Assembly (NCBI RefSeq): GCF_001434705.1
Contig: NZ_AZDJ01000001.1
Span: 228,193-292,192 of the forward strand
Direction of reading: 5' to 3'
From: Lacticaseibacillus nasuensis JCM 17158
GTDB taxonomy: Bacteria > Bacillota > Bacilli > Lactobacillales > Lactobacillaceae
Length of the DNA stretch: 64,000 bases
Under the pieces are notes generated by a model. It was not told the origin of the DNA. It saw only the letters and a list, made by a program, of their open reading frames with translations, and ran no database searches. Positions within the stretch are counted from its first letter, which is position 1; the number at the start of each line of letters is the position of its first letter. Below are positions 28,782-38,011 of this stretch, in pieces. A program made the translations under genes and the position numbers.

Positions 28782-29722
28782 AAGTAATCGATATTCAACC
28801 CCCGTTGCAAGCCAGTCAAGTGTCCCAGCAGCCCATCGTGTTGGCGCTGGGGTTCTTCGATGGCGTTCACCGTGGCCACCAGCAAGTCCTGGCAGCCGCG
28901 CGCCAGGCCGCTGACGCCCGCGGATTGCAGCTGGCGGCGATGACCTTTGACGTGCATCCTGCCGTCATTTACCGCCACGTGCCGGCTGCCTCGGTGAAAT
29001 ATTTGACGACCCCTGCGCGCAAGGCCGAATTGATGGCGCAGTTTGGAGTCGATCTCCTGTACATTGTGCACTTTACGCCGGCGTTTGCCGCGCTGTCCCC
29101 GCAGGCCTTTGTCGATGATTACTTGGTGGGCCTCAACGCCGCGGTGGTGACGGCTGGGTTCGATTACACCTATGGCAAACGCGCCGTGGCCAACATGGAT
29201 ACGTTGCCGCAATACGCCAAGGGCCGCTTTGAGATTATCACGGTGCCGGCGCTGACGGCTGCCGAGGGCAAGGTGTCCTCCAGTCATATTCGCGCCGCCT
29301 TGGACGCCGGCGACATCGATGCGGCCAACGCCGACCTCGGGTATCGCTACCGCACCACCGGGATCGTGGTGCACGGCGAGGCGCGTGGGCGGACCCTTGG
29401 GTTTCGCACCGCCAATATCGACACCCCAAGCGCCGAGCGGCTGCCGGGCATCGGGATCTACGCCGTCCGCATGCTGGTGAATGGTCAGTGGGTCGACGGC
29501 ATGGCCTCGGTGGGACGCAACGTGACGTTTGGGGCGAATCGGCCGGTGACGCTGGAAATCAACCTGTTTGATTTTGACGCGGACATTTATGGGGCGGCGG
29601 TGGTCGTCGAATGGTATCACTACCTGCGCGGCGAGGTTAAATTCGCCGGTGCGCAGGCCCTGGTCGCCCAGCTGCACCGCGATCAGGCCAATTCGCAGGC
29701 GTACTTTAAGGAGCTGAGCTAA
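28778..29722 (+). CDS. ribF: Bifunctional riboflavin kinase / FAD synthetase
   Basis: The 314-residue protein converts riboflavin to FMN and then FAD. The N-terminal FAD synthetase nucleotidyltransferase domain has LGFFDGVHRGHQQVL (about 24-38), with the HxGH-like GVHRGH, and the KVSSSHIRAALDAGD segment. The C-terminal riboflavin kinase domain (about 185-310) has GRTLGFRTANIDTPSAERLPGIGIYAVRM. Translation is coupled to truB by the ATGA overlap; hemW starts one base after its stop. Confidence 0.96.
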   Translation: MKVIDIQPPLQASQVSQQPIVLALGFFDGVHRGHQQVLAAARQAADARGLQLAAMTFDVHPAVIYRHVPAASVKYLTTPARKAELMAQFGVDLLYIVHFTPAFAALSPQAFVDDYLVGLNAAVVTAGFDYTYGKRAVANMDTLPQYAKGRFEIITVPALTAAEGKVSSSHIRAALDAGDIDAANADLGYRYRTTGIVVHGEARGRTLGFRTANIDTPSAERLPGIGIYAVRMLVNGQWVDGMASVGRNVTFGANRPVTLEINLFDFDADIYGAAVVVEWYHYLRGEVKFAGAQALVAQLHRDQANSQAYFKELS

Positions 29723-29723
29723 C

Positions 29724-30872
29724 ATGGCCGGAGCCTATGTGCATATTCCGTTTTGTAGCCATATTTGTTACTACTGCGATTTTAATAAGGTGTTTATCGA
29801 TGGCCAGCCGGTGGATGAATACGTCGACCGGCTGATTCAAGAGATGCACATGGTGATGGCCGCCCACCCCGACGAGCCGATTGAAACGGTGTACATTGGC
29901 GGCGGCACGCCCACGGCGCTGAGCGCCGCGCAGCTTGACCGCTTGTGCCAAGGCATCCGCCGCGAGCTCAACTTTACCAGCGGCGAATTTACCGTCGAGG
30001 CCAATCCAAATGATCTGCTGGGCACCGACAAGTTGGCCGCGTTGAAGGCCAATGGGGTGACCCGCTTGTCCATCGGCGTGCAGTCATTTGACGACGAGAT
30101 TCTCAAGCGCATCGGCCGCACGCATACGGTGGCCGATGTGTTGGCCGCCATAAAAAATGCGCGCGCCGCCGGGTTTGATAATCTATCCATCGACCTGATT
30201 TTCCGCCTGCCAGGGCAAAGTCGCGACAAGTTTCTGGATAGCCTGCACCAGGCGCTGGCCTTAGATCTACCGCATTATTCGACGTACTCGCTGATTCTCG
30301 AGCGCAAGACGGTGTTTTATAACATGATGCGCCAAGGCCGATTGCACCTGCCTAGCCAAGACGTCGAAGCCGACATGTACCAAGACGCCATCGACTTGAT
30401 GGCGGCTAATGGCCGCCAGCAATACGAGATCTCTAACTTTGCCGTGCCGGGTTACGAGTGTCGCCACAACTTGTTGTATTGGCAAAACGCGCATTATTTT
30501 GGCTTCGGCGCCGGCGCGTTCGGCTATATCGGGCGCGACCGCTACCACAACTTTGGGCCGATTCAACAATACTTGCAGCCCCTGCGTGAAGGTCACGTGC
30601 CGGTGATCGAGCATCACCTGGTGCCGCTGACGGAACAAATGGAGGAAGAGCTGTTTCTCGGCTTGCGCACCAACGCCGGCGTGAGCCGTCAGCGGTTCAA
30701 ACAGCGCTATGCGTTGACGCTCGACCAAGTCTATGGGCCGGTGGTGCGTCAGTTGGTGGCGCGCGGGTTGTTAGCCGACGACGGCGAGCACCTGACGCTC
30801 ACCGAGCAAGGCAAGCAATTGGGCAACGAGGTGTTTGAAGAATTTCTGATTACTGAACCGTTGGTAGACTAG
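29724..30872 (+). CDS. hemW: HemW-like radical SAM protein (coproporphyrinogen III oxidase-like)
   Basis: The 382-residue protein has the radical SAM cluster motif as Cys11, Cys15 and Cys18 in HIPFCSHICYYCDF. The glycine-rich YIGGGTPTALS and NGVTRLSIGVQSFDD follow, with a HemN C-terminal domain (about 290-375). Family members of this length lacking the extra N-terminal residues of HemN are HemW, heme-binding chaperones rather than oxidases. It directly follows ribF and may share its transcript. In lactococci HemW has been tied to respiration with external heme; the host here is unlikely to make heme. Confidence 0.9.
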   Translation: MAGAYVHIPFCSHICYYCDFNKVFIDGQPVDEYVDRLIQEMHMVMAAHPDEPIETVYIGGGTPTALSAAQLDRLCQGIRRELNFTSGEFTVEANPNDLLGTDKLAALKANGVTRLSIGVQSFDDEILKRIGRTHTVADVLAAIKNARAAGFDNLSIDLIFRLPGQSRDKFLDSLHQALALDLPHYSTYSLILERKTVFYNMMRQGRLHLPSQDVEADMYQDAIDLMAANGRQQYEISNFAVPGYECRHNLLYWQNAHYFGFGAGAFGYIGRDRYHNFGPIQQYLQPLREGHVPVIEHHLVPLTEQMEEELFLGLRTNAGVSRQRFKQRYALTLDQVYGPVVRQLVARGLLADDGEHLTLTEQGKQLGNEVFEEFLITEPLVD

Positions 30873-30902
30873 GTCCTCCGCCCGATTATTAGCAACCACG
30901 TA

Positions 30903-30931
30903 TTGACTTTGCTAATGGTCGTTGGTATATT
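30903..30931 (+). promoter_or_regulatory. hrcA operon promoter
   Basis: TTGACT (30903-30908), 17 bp and TATATT (30926-30931), the latter preceded by TGG, form a strong sigma-A promoter just ahead of the CIRCE operator. Confidence 0.85.
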
Positions 30932-30942
30932 AAATAGTGTTG

Positions 30943-30969
30943 TTAGCACTCAAGAATTAAGAGTGCTAA
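30943..30969 (+). promoter_or_regulatory. CIRCE operator (HrcA binding site)
   Basis: The site TTAGCACTC-N9-GAGTGCTAA is a perfect match to the CIRCE consensus. It lies 12 bp after the -10 element, where bound HrcA blocks transcription of hrcA-grpE-dnaK at normal temperature. This is direct sequence evidence for classic HrcA autoregulation. Confidence 0.98.
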
Positions 30970-30994
30970 AATTGCGCAGTGAGGAGGTGGCATC

Positions 30995-32041
30995 ATGCTC
31001 ACAAAGCGCCAGCTACTCATTTTAAAAGAGATCATTCGCTCGTATACCGAGTCCGGCACGCCGGTTGGCTCGAAGTCGTTGATGGCGTCGCTGCCGGTGC
31101 ATGTTAGCTCCGCCACCATCCGCAACGACATGGCTGCCTTGGAAGAGGCGGGACTGATTCAAAAAACCCATAGTTCCTCCGGGCGGGTGCCGTCGACGAA
31201 GGGGTATCGGTATTACCTCGATCACCTAGTGGAACCCGCTGCTGCAACGCCGTTTGAGATTCAGGCGATTCAGCAAGGCTTCGGTGGGCATTTCTACAAG
31301 ATCGACGAAATCGTCGCGCAAAGTGCGCGCATCTTGTCGAACCTAACGAATTACACCGCGTTTAGTCTCGGGCCGGAACTCGCCAACATTAAGCTCACCG
31401 GGTTTCGCCTGGTGCCGCTGGGCAACCGGCAGGTGATGGCGATTCTGGTCACCAACAACGGCAACGTCGAGAATCAGCTGTTCACCTTACCGCCTGGCGT
31501 CGCCTCCGACGAGGTGGAAAAGGCGATTCGCATCGTTAACGACCAACTCGTCGGCTTGACGCTACCGGAAGTTGCCAAGAAGTTAAACACCGATGTGCCA
31601 CCGATGCTGTTCAAATACATGGATAGCCCGGATGGGTTCTTGGACATCTTCGGCAACGTGTTGCGGCAAGCGGCCTCGGAGCGGTTTTACGTCGGTGGGC
31701 GGCTGAATCTGATGGATTATCTGGATGATTCAGACGTTGCGCGACTCAAGCGGATCTTTTCCTTGATCGACGACGACAACGGCGACATTAACCGGCTGTT
31801 AGGGCCGGTGGCCGGGACGCCAGACGTTAAGGTGCGGCTGGGGGATGAGTTGACCCCCGAGGTGCTCGGCGACCTCAGCGTAATCACCGCCAGTTATTCC
31901 GTGGGCGACCACGGTACCGGCATGATTGCCTTGCTGGGCCCGACCCAAATGCCGTATTCGAAAATGATTGGCTTGCTGGAGGCGTTCAGGCAGGAACTGG
32001 CGAAGCGCCTGACCGACTACTACAACCATTTTGATGGATAG
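30995..32041 (+). CDS. hrcA: Heat-inducible transcription repressor HrcA
   Basis: The 348-residue repressor binds CIRCE and is kept active by GroEL. The N-terminal winged helix starts [29 protein letters not shown] and includes [42 protein letters not shown]. The GAF-like central and inserted domains follow, and the C-terminal [17 protein letters not shown] block is typical. The ribosome site is GAGGAGGTGGCATC. The first gene of the class I heat-shock operon, it represses itself through the adjacent CIRCE. Confidence 0.97.
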   Translation: MLTKRQLLILKEIIRSYTESGTPVGSKSLMASLPVHVSSATIRNDMAALEEAGLIQKTHSSSGRVPSTKGYRYYLDHLVEPAAATPFEIQAIQQGFGGHFYKIDEIVAQSARILSNLTNYTAFSLGPELANIKLTGFRLVPLGNRQVMAILVTNNGNVENQLFTLPPGVASDEVEKAIRIVNDQLVGLTLPEVAKKLNTDVPPMLFKYMDSPDGFLDIFGNVLRQAASERFYVGGRLNLMDYLDDSDVARLKRIFSLIDDDNGDINRLLGPVAGTPDVKVRLGDELTPEVLGDLSVITASYSVGDHGTGMIALLGPTQMPYSKMIGLLEAFRQELAKRLTDYYNHFDG

Positions 32042-32051
32042 GAGGAACACC

Positions 32052-32627
32052 ATGGCAAAAAAACCTGAACCAAAGGCCACGGCAGAAACGCCGGCACCTG
32101 AGGAACCATCCTTGAAAGAGGAGATTCAAGCGGAAATGGCTGCCGACCTCGACGAAGAGGTCAAGCGTAGTGACGTCGACGTCGCCGCCTTGCAAAAAGA
32201 GCGCGACGACTTCGAGGACAAATATTTGCGCGCCGCCGCGGAAATTAGCAACATGAACAATCGCTTCAAAAAAGAGCGCGCCGACTTGTTGAAGTACGAT
32301 GGGCAGCGGCTCGCCACGGCGGTGTTGCCGGTGATGGATAACCTGGAGCGGGCCTTGGCTGCCGATGCCGGCGACGATAACGGGGCGGCGTTGAAGAAAG
32401 GCGTCGAAATGGTGTTGAGCCACCTCGAAACCGCCTTGAAGGACAACGCCGTCACGGAGATTGCCATCGCAAAGCAGGCTAAGTTCGACCCGACGTTGCA
32501 CCAGGCTGTCCAAACCGTCGCGGCGGATAAGGATCACCCGAAGGATACCGTCGTCCAGGTGCTCCAAAAAGGCTACGAAATGAAAGGGCGCGTGTTGCGC
32601 CCGGCCATGGTGGTTGTCGCCAACTAA
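32052..32627 (+). CDS. grpE: Nucleotide exchange factor GrpE
   Basis: The 191-residue protein releases ADP from DnaK. An acidic, Pro/Glu-rich start (1-50) leads to a coiled-coil helix (about 52-105, LQKERDDFEDKYLRAAAEISNMNNRFKKE) and a C-terminal beta domain with FDPTLHQAVQTVAAD and VLQKGYEMKGRVLRPAMVVVAN. The start at 32052 follows TAGGAGGAACACC. It is separated from dnaK by a 136-bp spacer with a large hairpin. Confidence 0.96.
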   Translation: MAKKPEPKATAETPAPEEPSLKEEIQAEMAADLDEEVKRSDVDVAALQKERDDFEDKYLRAAAEISNMNNRFKKERADLLKYDGQRLATAVLPVMDNLERALAADAGDDNGAALKKGVEMVLSHLETALKDNAVTEIAIAKQAKFDPTLHQAVQTVAADKDHPKDTVVQVLQKGYEMKGRVLRPAMVVVAN

Positions 32628-32647
32628 TTTGAGATTAAATCACTAGG

Positions 32648-32730
32648 GTGTGCGGCGCAGAGAGCCGCCAACGTGACGGCATGACTGGTCACGTCGTCAC
32701 GTTGGCGGGTTACCCGCTGCCGGCGCACAC
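32648..32730 (+). other. 83-nt hairpin in the grpE-dnaK spacer
   Basis: Inner arms CCGCCAACGTGACG (32665-32678) and CGTCACGTTGGCGG (32695-32708) pair perfectly over 14 bp. Outer arms GTGTGCG and CGCACAC (7 bp) close the structure. There is no T tract, so it is not a normal terminator. It may be an mRNA processing or stability element that sets dnaK above hrcA-grpE. It shares no obvious sequence with the repeats at 6.6 and 14.6 kb. Confidence 0.75.
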
Positions 32731-32763
32731 GCTGACACTACAGGATAGAAGGTAGGTATAACA

Positions 32764-34614
32764 ATGAGTAAAGTTATTGGGATCGACTTAGGGACCACCA
32801 ACTCCGCGGTTGCGGTGCTCGAAGGTGGCGAACCGAAGATCATCACGAACCCGGAAGGCAACCGCACTACGCCATCCGTTGTTGCGTTTAAAGACGGTGA
32901 GATTCAAGTCGGGGAAGTGGCCAAGCGGCAAGCAATCACGAACCCGGACACGATTTCCTCCATCAAGCGCCACATGGGTGAAGCCGGCTACACCGTGAAG
33001 GTCGGCGACAAGTCTTACACCCCGCAAGAAATCAGCGCGATGATTCTGCAGTACATCAAGAAGTTCGCCGAAGATTACCTTGGCGAACCGGTCACCGATG
33101 CGGTTGTGACCGTGCCGGCGTACTTCAACGACTCCCAGCGCCAGGCGACTAAGGATGCCGGTAAGATTGCGGGCTTGAACGTTTCTCGGATCGTCAACGA
33201 ACCAACCGCGTCTGCCTTGGCGTATGGCCTGGACAAGGAAGACAAGGACGAAAAGGTCCTCGTCTATGACTTAGGCGGTGGGACGTTTGATGTGTCCATC
33301 CTGCAGCTTGGCGATGGTGTCTTTGAAGTGCTGTCCACCAACGGCGATACTCACCTCGGCGGGGATGATTTTGATAACAAGATCATCGACTGGCTGGTCA
33401 GCGAATTCAAGGCGGAAAATGGGATTGACTTATCCCAAGACAAGATGGCCATGCAACGCCTAAAGGATGCGGCCGAAAAGGCGAAGAAGGATTTGTCCGG
33501 TGTTAGCCAGACACAGATTTCCTTGCCATTTATTTCCGCTGGTGCCAATGGGCCGCTGCACTTGGAGCGCACGTTGACCAAGGCGAAGTTTGACCAAATG
33601 ACCACCGACTTGGTGGAAAAGACCAAGGTGCCGGTTGACAACGCGTTGAAGGATGCCGGTCTGACCAATGCCGACATCGACAAGGTCATCTTAAACGGTG
33701 GTTCCACCCGGATTCCGGCCGTGCAAGAAGCCGTTAAGAACTGGACGGGCAAGGAGCCTGACCACAGCATCAACCCTGACGAAGCCGTTGCCTTGGGCGC
33801 TGCCGTTCAAGGCGGGGTCATTTCCGGTGACGTCAAGGACGTTGTGTTGCTCGATGTCACCCCGTTGTCCTTGGGGATTGAAACCATGGGCGGCGTGTTC
33901 ACCAAGTTGATCGACCGCAACACCACCATCCCGACTTCCAAGAGCCAAGTCTTCTCGACGGCTGCGGACAATCAGCCTGCCGTTGACATTCATGTGCTGC
34001 AAGGCGAACGCCCAATGGCCGCGGATAACAAGACGCTTGGTCGCTTCCAGCTGACGGACATTCCGCCTGCACCACGTGGCGTGCCGCAAATCGAAGTCAA
34101 GTTTGACATCGATAAGAACGGCATCGTTCAGGTTTCCGCTAAGGATATGGGCACCGGCAAGTCTCAAAACATCACCATCAAGTCTTCCAGCGGCCTGTCC
34201 GATGAAGAAATCGATCGGATGATGAAGGAAGCCAAGGAAAACGAAGAGGCCGACAAGAAGCGCAAGGAAGAAGTCGACTTGAAGAACGACGTCGACCAGT
34301 TGATCTTCCAAACCGACAAGACCTTGAAGGACCTTAAGGGTAAGGTTTCCGATGATGAGATCAAGAAGGCGCAAGATGCCGAAGACGCCTTGAAGAAGGC
34401 GCAACAAGAAAACAACCTCGAGGACATGAAGACCAAGCGCGACGACTTGAACAAGATCGTGCAAGACCTCACCGTGAAGTTGTACGAACAGGCGCAAAAA
34501 GAGCAACAAGCAGCCGGCGCGACGGACCAGGCTAAGCCTGCTGATGGCGACGCCAAGTCTGATGACGACGGCACCATCGACGGTGAATACAAGGACGTTA
34601 ACGACAAGAAGTAA
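32764..34614 (+). CDS. dnaK: Chaperone protein DnaK (Hsp70)
   Basis: The 616-residue chaperone has the Hsp70 ATPase domain with GIDLGTTNS (6-14), [14 protein letters not shown] and [14 protein letters not shown], then a substrate domain from about 365 with [20 protein letters not shown], and a helical lid. The Gly-poor end is acidic ([19 protein letters not shown]), as in Gram-positive DnaK. The ribosome-site region AGAAGGTAGGTATAACA precedes it. It is co-transcribed with hrcA and grpE under CIRCE, but the spacer hairpin could give it its own mRNA end. Confidence 0.98.
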   Translation: MSKVIGIDLGTTNSAVAVLEGGEPKIITNPEGNRTTPSVVAFKDGEIQVGEVAKRQAITNPDTISSIKRHMGEAGYTVKVGDKSYTPQEISAMILQYIKKFAEDYLGEPVTDAVVTVPAYFNDSQRQATKDAGKIAGLNVSRIVNEPTASALAYGLDKEDKDEKVLVYDLGGGTFDVSILQLGDGVFEVLSTNGDTHLGGDDFDNKIIDWLVSEFKAENGIDLSQDKMAMQRLKDAAEKAKKDLSGVSQTQISLPFISAGANGPLHLERTLTKAKFDQMTTDLVEKTKVPVDNALKDAGLTNADIDKVILNGGSTRIPAVQEAVKNWTGKEPDHSINPDEAVALGAAVQGGVISGDVKDVVLLDVTPLSLGIETMGGVFTKLIDRNTTIPTSKSQVFSTAADNQPAVDIHVLQGERPMAADNKTLGRFQLTDIPPAPRGVPQIEVKFDIDKNGIVQVSAKDMGTGKSQNITIKSSSGLSDEEIDRMMKEAKENEEADKKRKEEVDLKNDVDQLIFQTDKTLKDLKGKVSDDEIKKAQDAEDALKKAQQENNLEDMKTKRDDLNKIVQDLTVKLYEQAQKEQQAAGATDQAKPADGDAKSDDDGTIDGEYKDVNDKK

Positions 34615-34630
34615 CCCGGAAGAAGTCGAA

Positions 34631-34656
34631 GCCCCGCGGCTTTGGCTTTTTTCATG
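34631..34656 (+). terminator. Weak terminator after dnaK
   Basis: AAGCC and GGCTT arms around a short GC loop precede TTGGCTTTTTTC. The stem is only 5 bp, so partial readthrough into dnaJ is likely. Confidence 0.45.
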
Positions 34657-34693
34657 AAACATGTTATCCTGTGATGGCACGAGGGAGGCAACA

Positions 34694-35839
34694 ATGGCAG
34701 ACAAAGATTACTATGACATTCTGGGGGTCGACAGAAACGCCGACGACGCCGCGATTAAAAAGGCGTTTCGGCAGTTATCCAAGAAGTATCACCCAGATAT
34801 CAACCATGCGCCCGGCGCCGAGCAGAAGTTCAAGGACATCAACGAGGCCTACCAGGTGCTCTCCGATCCGCAAAAGCGTGCGGCGTATGATCAATATGGT
34901 TCCGCCGATGGCCCGCAAGGCTTCGGTGGCGCCGGTGGCCAAGGCTTCTCCGGGTTCAGTGGCGGCGGGGGTCAAGGCTTCGGGTTCGACGACATCTTCA
35001 GCCAATTCTTCGGCGGCGGTCAACAACAAACGGCGTCTTCGCCGCGGCAAGGGGCCGACTTGCAATACCGCATGGATTTGAGCTTTAAAGAAGCCGTGTT
35101 CGGCAAGGATACCAAGATCTCTTACGATCGCTCCGCGCAGTGTCACACCTGTGGCGGATCCGGGGCCAAGCCCGGCACCAGCCCGGTGACCTGCTCGAAG
35201 TGTCACGGCAGTGGCTACATCCAGGTGCAGCGCAACACGCCGCTTGGGGCCATGATGACCCGCGAAGTCTGCGATGTCTGCAACGGCACCGGTAAGGAAA
35301 TCAAGGAAAAGTGCCCGACCTGCCATGGCACGGGCCACGAAAACGAGCGCCACACCATCGACGTCAAGGTGCCAGCCGGCGTCGAGGATGGCCAGCAAAT
35401 GCGCCTGCGTGAGGCCGGGGAAGCCGGCACCAACGGCGGCCCTTACGGTGATTTATACATCGTCTTCCGCGTGGCGGCCAGCGACAAGTTCCAGCGTGAC
35501 GGCGCGACGATTTACCTGAAGATTCCGATTAGCTTCGCCCAAGCCGCCTTAGGGGACCAAATCAAGGTTGACACGGTGCACGGGCCAGTTGAGTTAAAGA
35601 TTCCGGCAGGCACGCAAACCGACGCGAAGTTCCGCCTGCGCGGCAAAGGGGCGCCGCGGCTACAAGGCAACGGGGTTGGCGACCAAATCGTCACGGTCAC
35701 CGTCCAGACGCCAAAGAGCCTGAACCAAAAGCAGCGCGATGCCTTGATGCAATTCGCCGCCGCTAGTGGTGAAGACGTGACGCCGCACGAAGGCAGCCTG
35801 TTCGACAAGGTCAAAGATGCCTTTAACAAGGGTAAGTAA
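34694..35839 (+). CDS. dnaJ: Chaperone protein DnaJ (Hsp40)
   Basis: The 381-residue co-chaperone stimulates DnaK ATPase. It has a J domain with KKYHPD (the HPD triad) near residues 31-36, a Gly/Phe-rich region (about 75-120), four CxxCxGxG zinc repeats ([32 protein letters not shown]; about 150-225), and C-terminal substrate domains. The start at 34694 follows GAGGGAGGCAACA; the frame extends upstream but without a ribosome site. A possible promoter (TTGGCT, 17 bp, TATCCT) lies between dnaK and dnaJ. A terminator follows, and lepA, often next in lactobacilli, is absent. Confidence 0.97.
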   Translation: MADKDYYDILGVDRNADDAAIKKAFRQLSKKYHPDINHAPGAEQKFKDINEAYQVLSDPQKRAAYDQYGSADGPQGFGGAGGQGFSGFSGGGGQGFGFDDIFSQFFGGGQQQTASSPRQGADLQYRMDLSFKEAVFGKDTKISYDRSAQCHTCGGSGAKPGTSPVTCSKCHGSGYIQVQRNTPLGAMMTREVCDVCNGTGKEIKEKCPTCHGTGHENERHTIDVKVPAGVEDGQQMRLREAGEAGTNGGPYGDLYIVFRVAASDKFQRDGATIYLKIPISFAQAALGDQIKVDTVHGPVELKIPAGTQTDAKFRLRGKGAPRLQGNGVGDQIVTVTVQTPKSLNQKQRDALMQFAAASGEDVTPHEGSLFDKVKDAFNKGK

Positions 35840-35843
35840 CGAC

Positions 35844-35880
35844 GAAAAACCCGAAACCGCATTTGCGGTTTCGGGTTTTT
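35844..35880 (+). terminator. Terminator after dnaJ
   Basis: AAAAACCCGAAACCGC (35845-35860) pairs with GCGGTTTCGGGTTTTT (35865-35880) over 16 bp around a 4-nt loop. Confidence 0.92.
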
Positions 35881-35899
35881 GCGTACTCAGGATTGGGCC

Positions 35900-35930
35900 A
35901 AAAAAAAATCCCTCGCCAGAGGTGAGGGAG
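35900..35930 (-). terminator. Terminator after rpsT (minus strand)
   Basis: TCCCTC and GAGGGA arms flank a short GC-rich loop, and the minus strand then reads a long T run. Confidence 0.85.
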
Positions 35931-35939
35931 GTGGGACCT

Positions 35940-36191
35940 TTACTTGAGCAAAGCAGCAAGACGGCTCTTGTCGCGGCCAGCCTTGTTCTTGTGCAGCAAG
36001 CCTTTAGTCTCGGCCATGTCGAGGGCGCGGGATGCGTCTTTCAACAAGTCGGCGGCGTTGTCCGCGTTAGCGGCAGCAGCTACCTTGTACTTCTTGACGG
36101 CAGTGCGCAAAGCACTGAGTTGAGAAGCGTTGCGTTGACGGGCGGCCTCTTGGGTCTTGACCCGCTTGATCGCAGATTTAATTTGTGGCAT
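35940..36191 (-). CDS. rpsT: 30S ribosomal protein S20
   Basis: The 83-residue basic protein is S20, which binds 16S rRNA in the body of the small subunit. It reads [30 protein letters not shown] with the typical helical Lys/Arg pattern and the C-terminal [20 protein letters not shown]. The ribosome site on the minus strand is GCGGAGGTGAAACC. It has its own promoter and terminator and is divergent from rpsO. Confidence 0.96.
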   Translation of the reverse strand: MPQIKSAIKRVKTQEAARQRNASQLSALRTAVKKYKVAAAANADNAADLLKDASRALDMAETKGLLHKNKAGRDKSRLAALLK

Positions 36192-36252
36192 GTGGTTTCA
36201 CCTCCGCAAAATAGCGTTAATTGAAGAACTAGATTTCGTTTCAACGTTGTTG

Positions 36253-36281
36253 ATTATACCGGAGCCCCGGGGTGAATGCAA
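36253..36281 (-). promoter_or_regulatory. rpsT promoter
   Basis: On the minus strand TTGCAT (complement of 36276-36281), 17 bp and a perfect TATAAT (complement of 36253-36258) form a strong promoter, about 60 bp before the start codon. Confidence 0.85.
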
Positions 36282-36332
36282 TAAAAAGTTGTAAAGGAAA
36301 AGTGCTTGATAGGCAAATGTTGCCGGACCGGC

Positions 36333-36361
36333 TTGCATTTTCGTGTTCGTTCCGGTAATCT
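36333..36361 (+). promoter_or_regulatory. rpsO promoter
   Basis: TTGCAT (36333-36338), 17 bp and TAATCT (36356-36361) lie about 92 bp before the rpsO start. The leader contains possible pairings (GAACC/GGTTC; ATTGC/GCAAT) that could form an S15-responsive structure, as known in other rpsO leaders. Confidence 0.7.
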
Positions 36362-36452
36362 AGTCAAGTACCACAGAACCCATTGCTTAGTCTTGCGGTT
36401 CACCGCGCATTACTCAGCCTTGGGCAATAATCAGAGAAGGGTGGAAATCACA

Positions 36453-36722
36453 ATGGCGATTTCTCAAGAACAAAAGAACGAAATTATCAAGAAGTATGCA
36501 CGGCACGACGGCGACACGGGCTCCGCTGAAGTCCAAATCGCGGTTTTGACCGCCGACATCCTCGCGCTGAACGACCACTTGGCCGTGCACAAGAAGGATC
36601 ATCATTCCTACGTTGGCCTGATGAAGAAGATCGGTCATCGCCGTAACCTGCTGGCTTACCTGCGTAAGGAAGACATCCAGCGTTACCGCGAACTGATCAA
36701 GAGTCTTGGTCTGCGTCGTTAA
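36453..36722 (+). CDS. rpsO: 30S ribosomal protein S15
   Basis: The 89-residue product is the usual S15 length. [33 protein letters not shown] and [41 protein letters not shown] are diagnostic. S15 organises the central domain of 16S rRNA and often represses its own mRNA. The start at 36453 follows AAGGGTGGAAATCACA; the upstream open frame covers the promoter and is not coding. A bidirectional terminator follows. pnp, its neighbour in many bacteria, is absent. Confidence 0.97.
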   Translation: MAISQEQKNEIIKKYARHDGDTGSAEVQIAVLTADILALNDHLAVHKKDHHSYVGLMKKIGHRRNLLAYLRKEDIQRYRELIKSLGLRR

Positions 36723-36735
36723 TCCACGAATAAGC

Positions 36736-36772
36736 AAAATCGCCTTGGTGCATTGCACCAAGGCGATTTTTT
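36736..36772. terminator. Bidirectional terminator between rpsO and the YitT-family gene
   Basis: A 16-bp perfect stem, AAAATCGCCTTGGTGC (36736-36751) with GCACCAAGGCGATTTT (36755-36770), has T-rich ends on both strands. Confidence 0.9.
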
Positions 36773-36779
36773 CGTGCAA

Positions 36780-37697
36780 CTAATCGGTTGGGTGGGGCTG
36801 GCCTTGCGCGGCGCGCTTGGCCTCTTGCTGGTCGGAGGTGAGAAATTCGCCGACGACATCTACCGTGTTCAAGATATCGATGAAAGCGGCGTGGTCGGCG
36901 CCCAGCGTGGCCTGCGTCAAATCGTACAGCTCGTAGCGCGTGATCACGATCATCAGCGTCGTGTTGGCGCGCCCGAGGTAGCCGCCGCGGCTGGGCAACA
37001 CGGTGATGCCACGAATCAGCCGGCCACGCACGGCGGCAATCACGGCGTCGGGGTGTTCCGTGACCACCATTGCGGTGATTTTTTGGTTGGAGGTGTGAAT
37101 CGTGTCGACCACGCGGGTCATGCAGTAAATCGAGATGATCGTGTACAGCGCACTTTCCCACTGAATCCCGAAGCCGGCGACGAGGATGATGCCCAAGTTG
37201 ATGATGAACATCAAGGCGCCGACGGTTTGCCGCGTGGTCTTGGCCAGGTACATCGACAAGATGTCTAAGCCACCGGTGGAAAACCCGAAGCGCAGCGCGA
37301 TGCCGACGCCTGCGCCGGTGAGCACGCCGCCGAAAATCGCGTTCATCAGCGGATTGGTGGACAAGGCGTGGACGGGCAACACAATGGCCAAGGCCGACAC
37401 CAAAAACATGGTGATGAAGCTATAAATGGCAAAGCTGCGGCCAAGCTTGTGCCAAGCGAGGTACGCCAGCGGCAAATTCAACAAGAGGTTGAACCAACCG
37501 GTGAGGTCTTGATGGGCGACGCCGGCCTGCTGGAGGAACAGCGAGATCAGCTGGGCCACCCCGGTTGCCCCGGATTGAAACACTTTGGCCGGCGTCAGGA
37601 AGAAGTTCAAGGCGATCGCGGTGATCAAGCCTGCCGCCAAGGTCACGGCTAATTTACGTAGGGTATCGTGTTGGGTGTATGTCGTTAGCTTTGCCAA
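36780..37697 (-). CDS. YitT family membrane protein (DUF161 + DUF2179)
   Basis: The 305-residue protein has about five to six N-terminal membrane helices (residues 12-180, including GATGVAQLISLFLQ and FGFSTGGLDILSMYLAKTT, the family's YitT membrane repeats), followed by a soluble C-terminal DUF2179 domain (about 200-285, TSNQKITAMVVTEHPDAVIAAV...RGGYLGRANTTLMIVITRYEL). Function of the family is not established. The start codon is TTG at 37697, preceded by GGAGGCAACATT at the right distance. A shared terminator with rpsO lies at its 3' end. Confidence 0.88.
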   Translation of the reverse strand: MAKLTTYTQHDTLRKLAVTLAAGLITAIALNFFLTPAKVFQSGATGVAQLISLFLQQAGVAHQDLTGWFNLLLNLPLAYLAWHKLGRSFAIYSFITMFLVSALAIVLPVHALSTNPLMNAIFGGVLTGAGVGIALRFGFSTGGLDILSMYLAKTTRQTVGALMFIINLGIILVAGFGIQWESALYTIISIYCMTRVVDTIHTSNQKITAMVVTEHPDAVIAAVRGRLIRGITVLPSRGGYLGRANTTLMIVITRYELYDLTQATLGADHAAFIDILNTVDVVGEFLTSDQQEAKRAAQGQPHPTD

Positions 37698-38011
37698 AAT
37701 GTTGCCTCCAATCGGGTCTATTCAGTAGATTACGCGCGCAGGCTGTGAGAGACAATACCCAATCGTGCGCGTGTCGGTGGGGGCTAGACTCGTGTTTGTC
37801 GCCGGTAGACACGGTGCCGAATTCGCGGCACCGAATCTGGGCAAAAACTTTGACGTTGTTTGACAAATTGCTCCCCGTCGCGCACGCCTGTCGGTTATGG
37901 TACACTGGTCATTAGAGTTAATCGTGCTGGGCTTGCCCGGCGATAACTGAATCGCGCACATCAGGCAATGTTTGCTGTCTCACTGCGCACAAATTTTAAT
38001 GAGGTGAACCC
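37698..38011. other. 314-bp divergent intergenic region (YitT gene / rnjB)
   Basis: No gene was found here. It contains a small hairpin, GGTGCCG/CGGCACC (37813-37832), without a T tract, an extended -10 element TGGTACACT ending at 37906 that probably starts rnjB, and a short stem around TGGGC/GCCCG near 37929-37941 in the leader. The rest looks unstructured. Confidence 0.5.

Noticed and set aside
29724..30872. HemN (oxygen-independent coproporphyrinogen oxidase) as the name of the radical SAM gene
   Set aside because: The short N-terminus and length fit HemW, and no other heme-synthesis gene is seen in the window.
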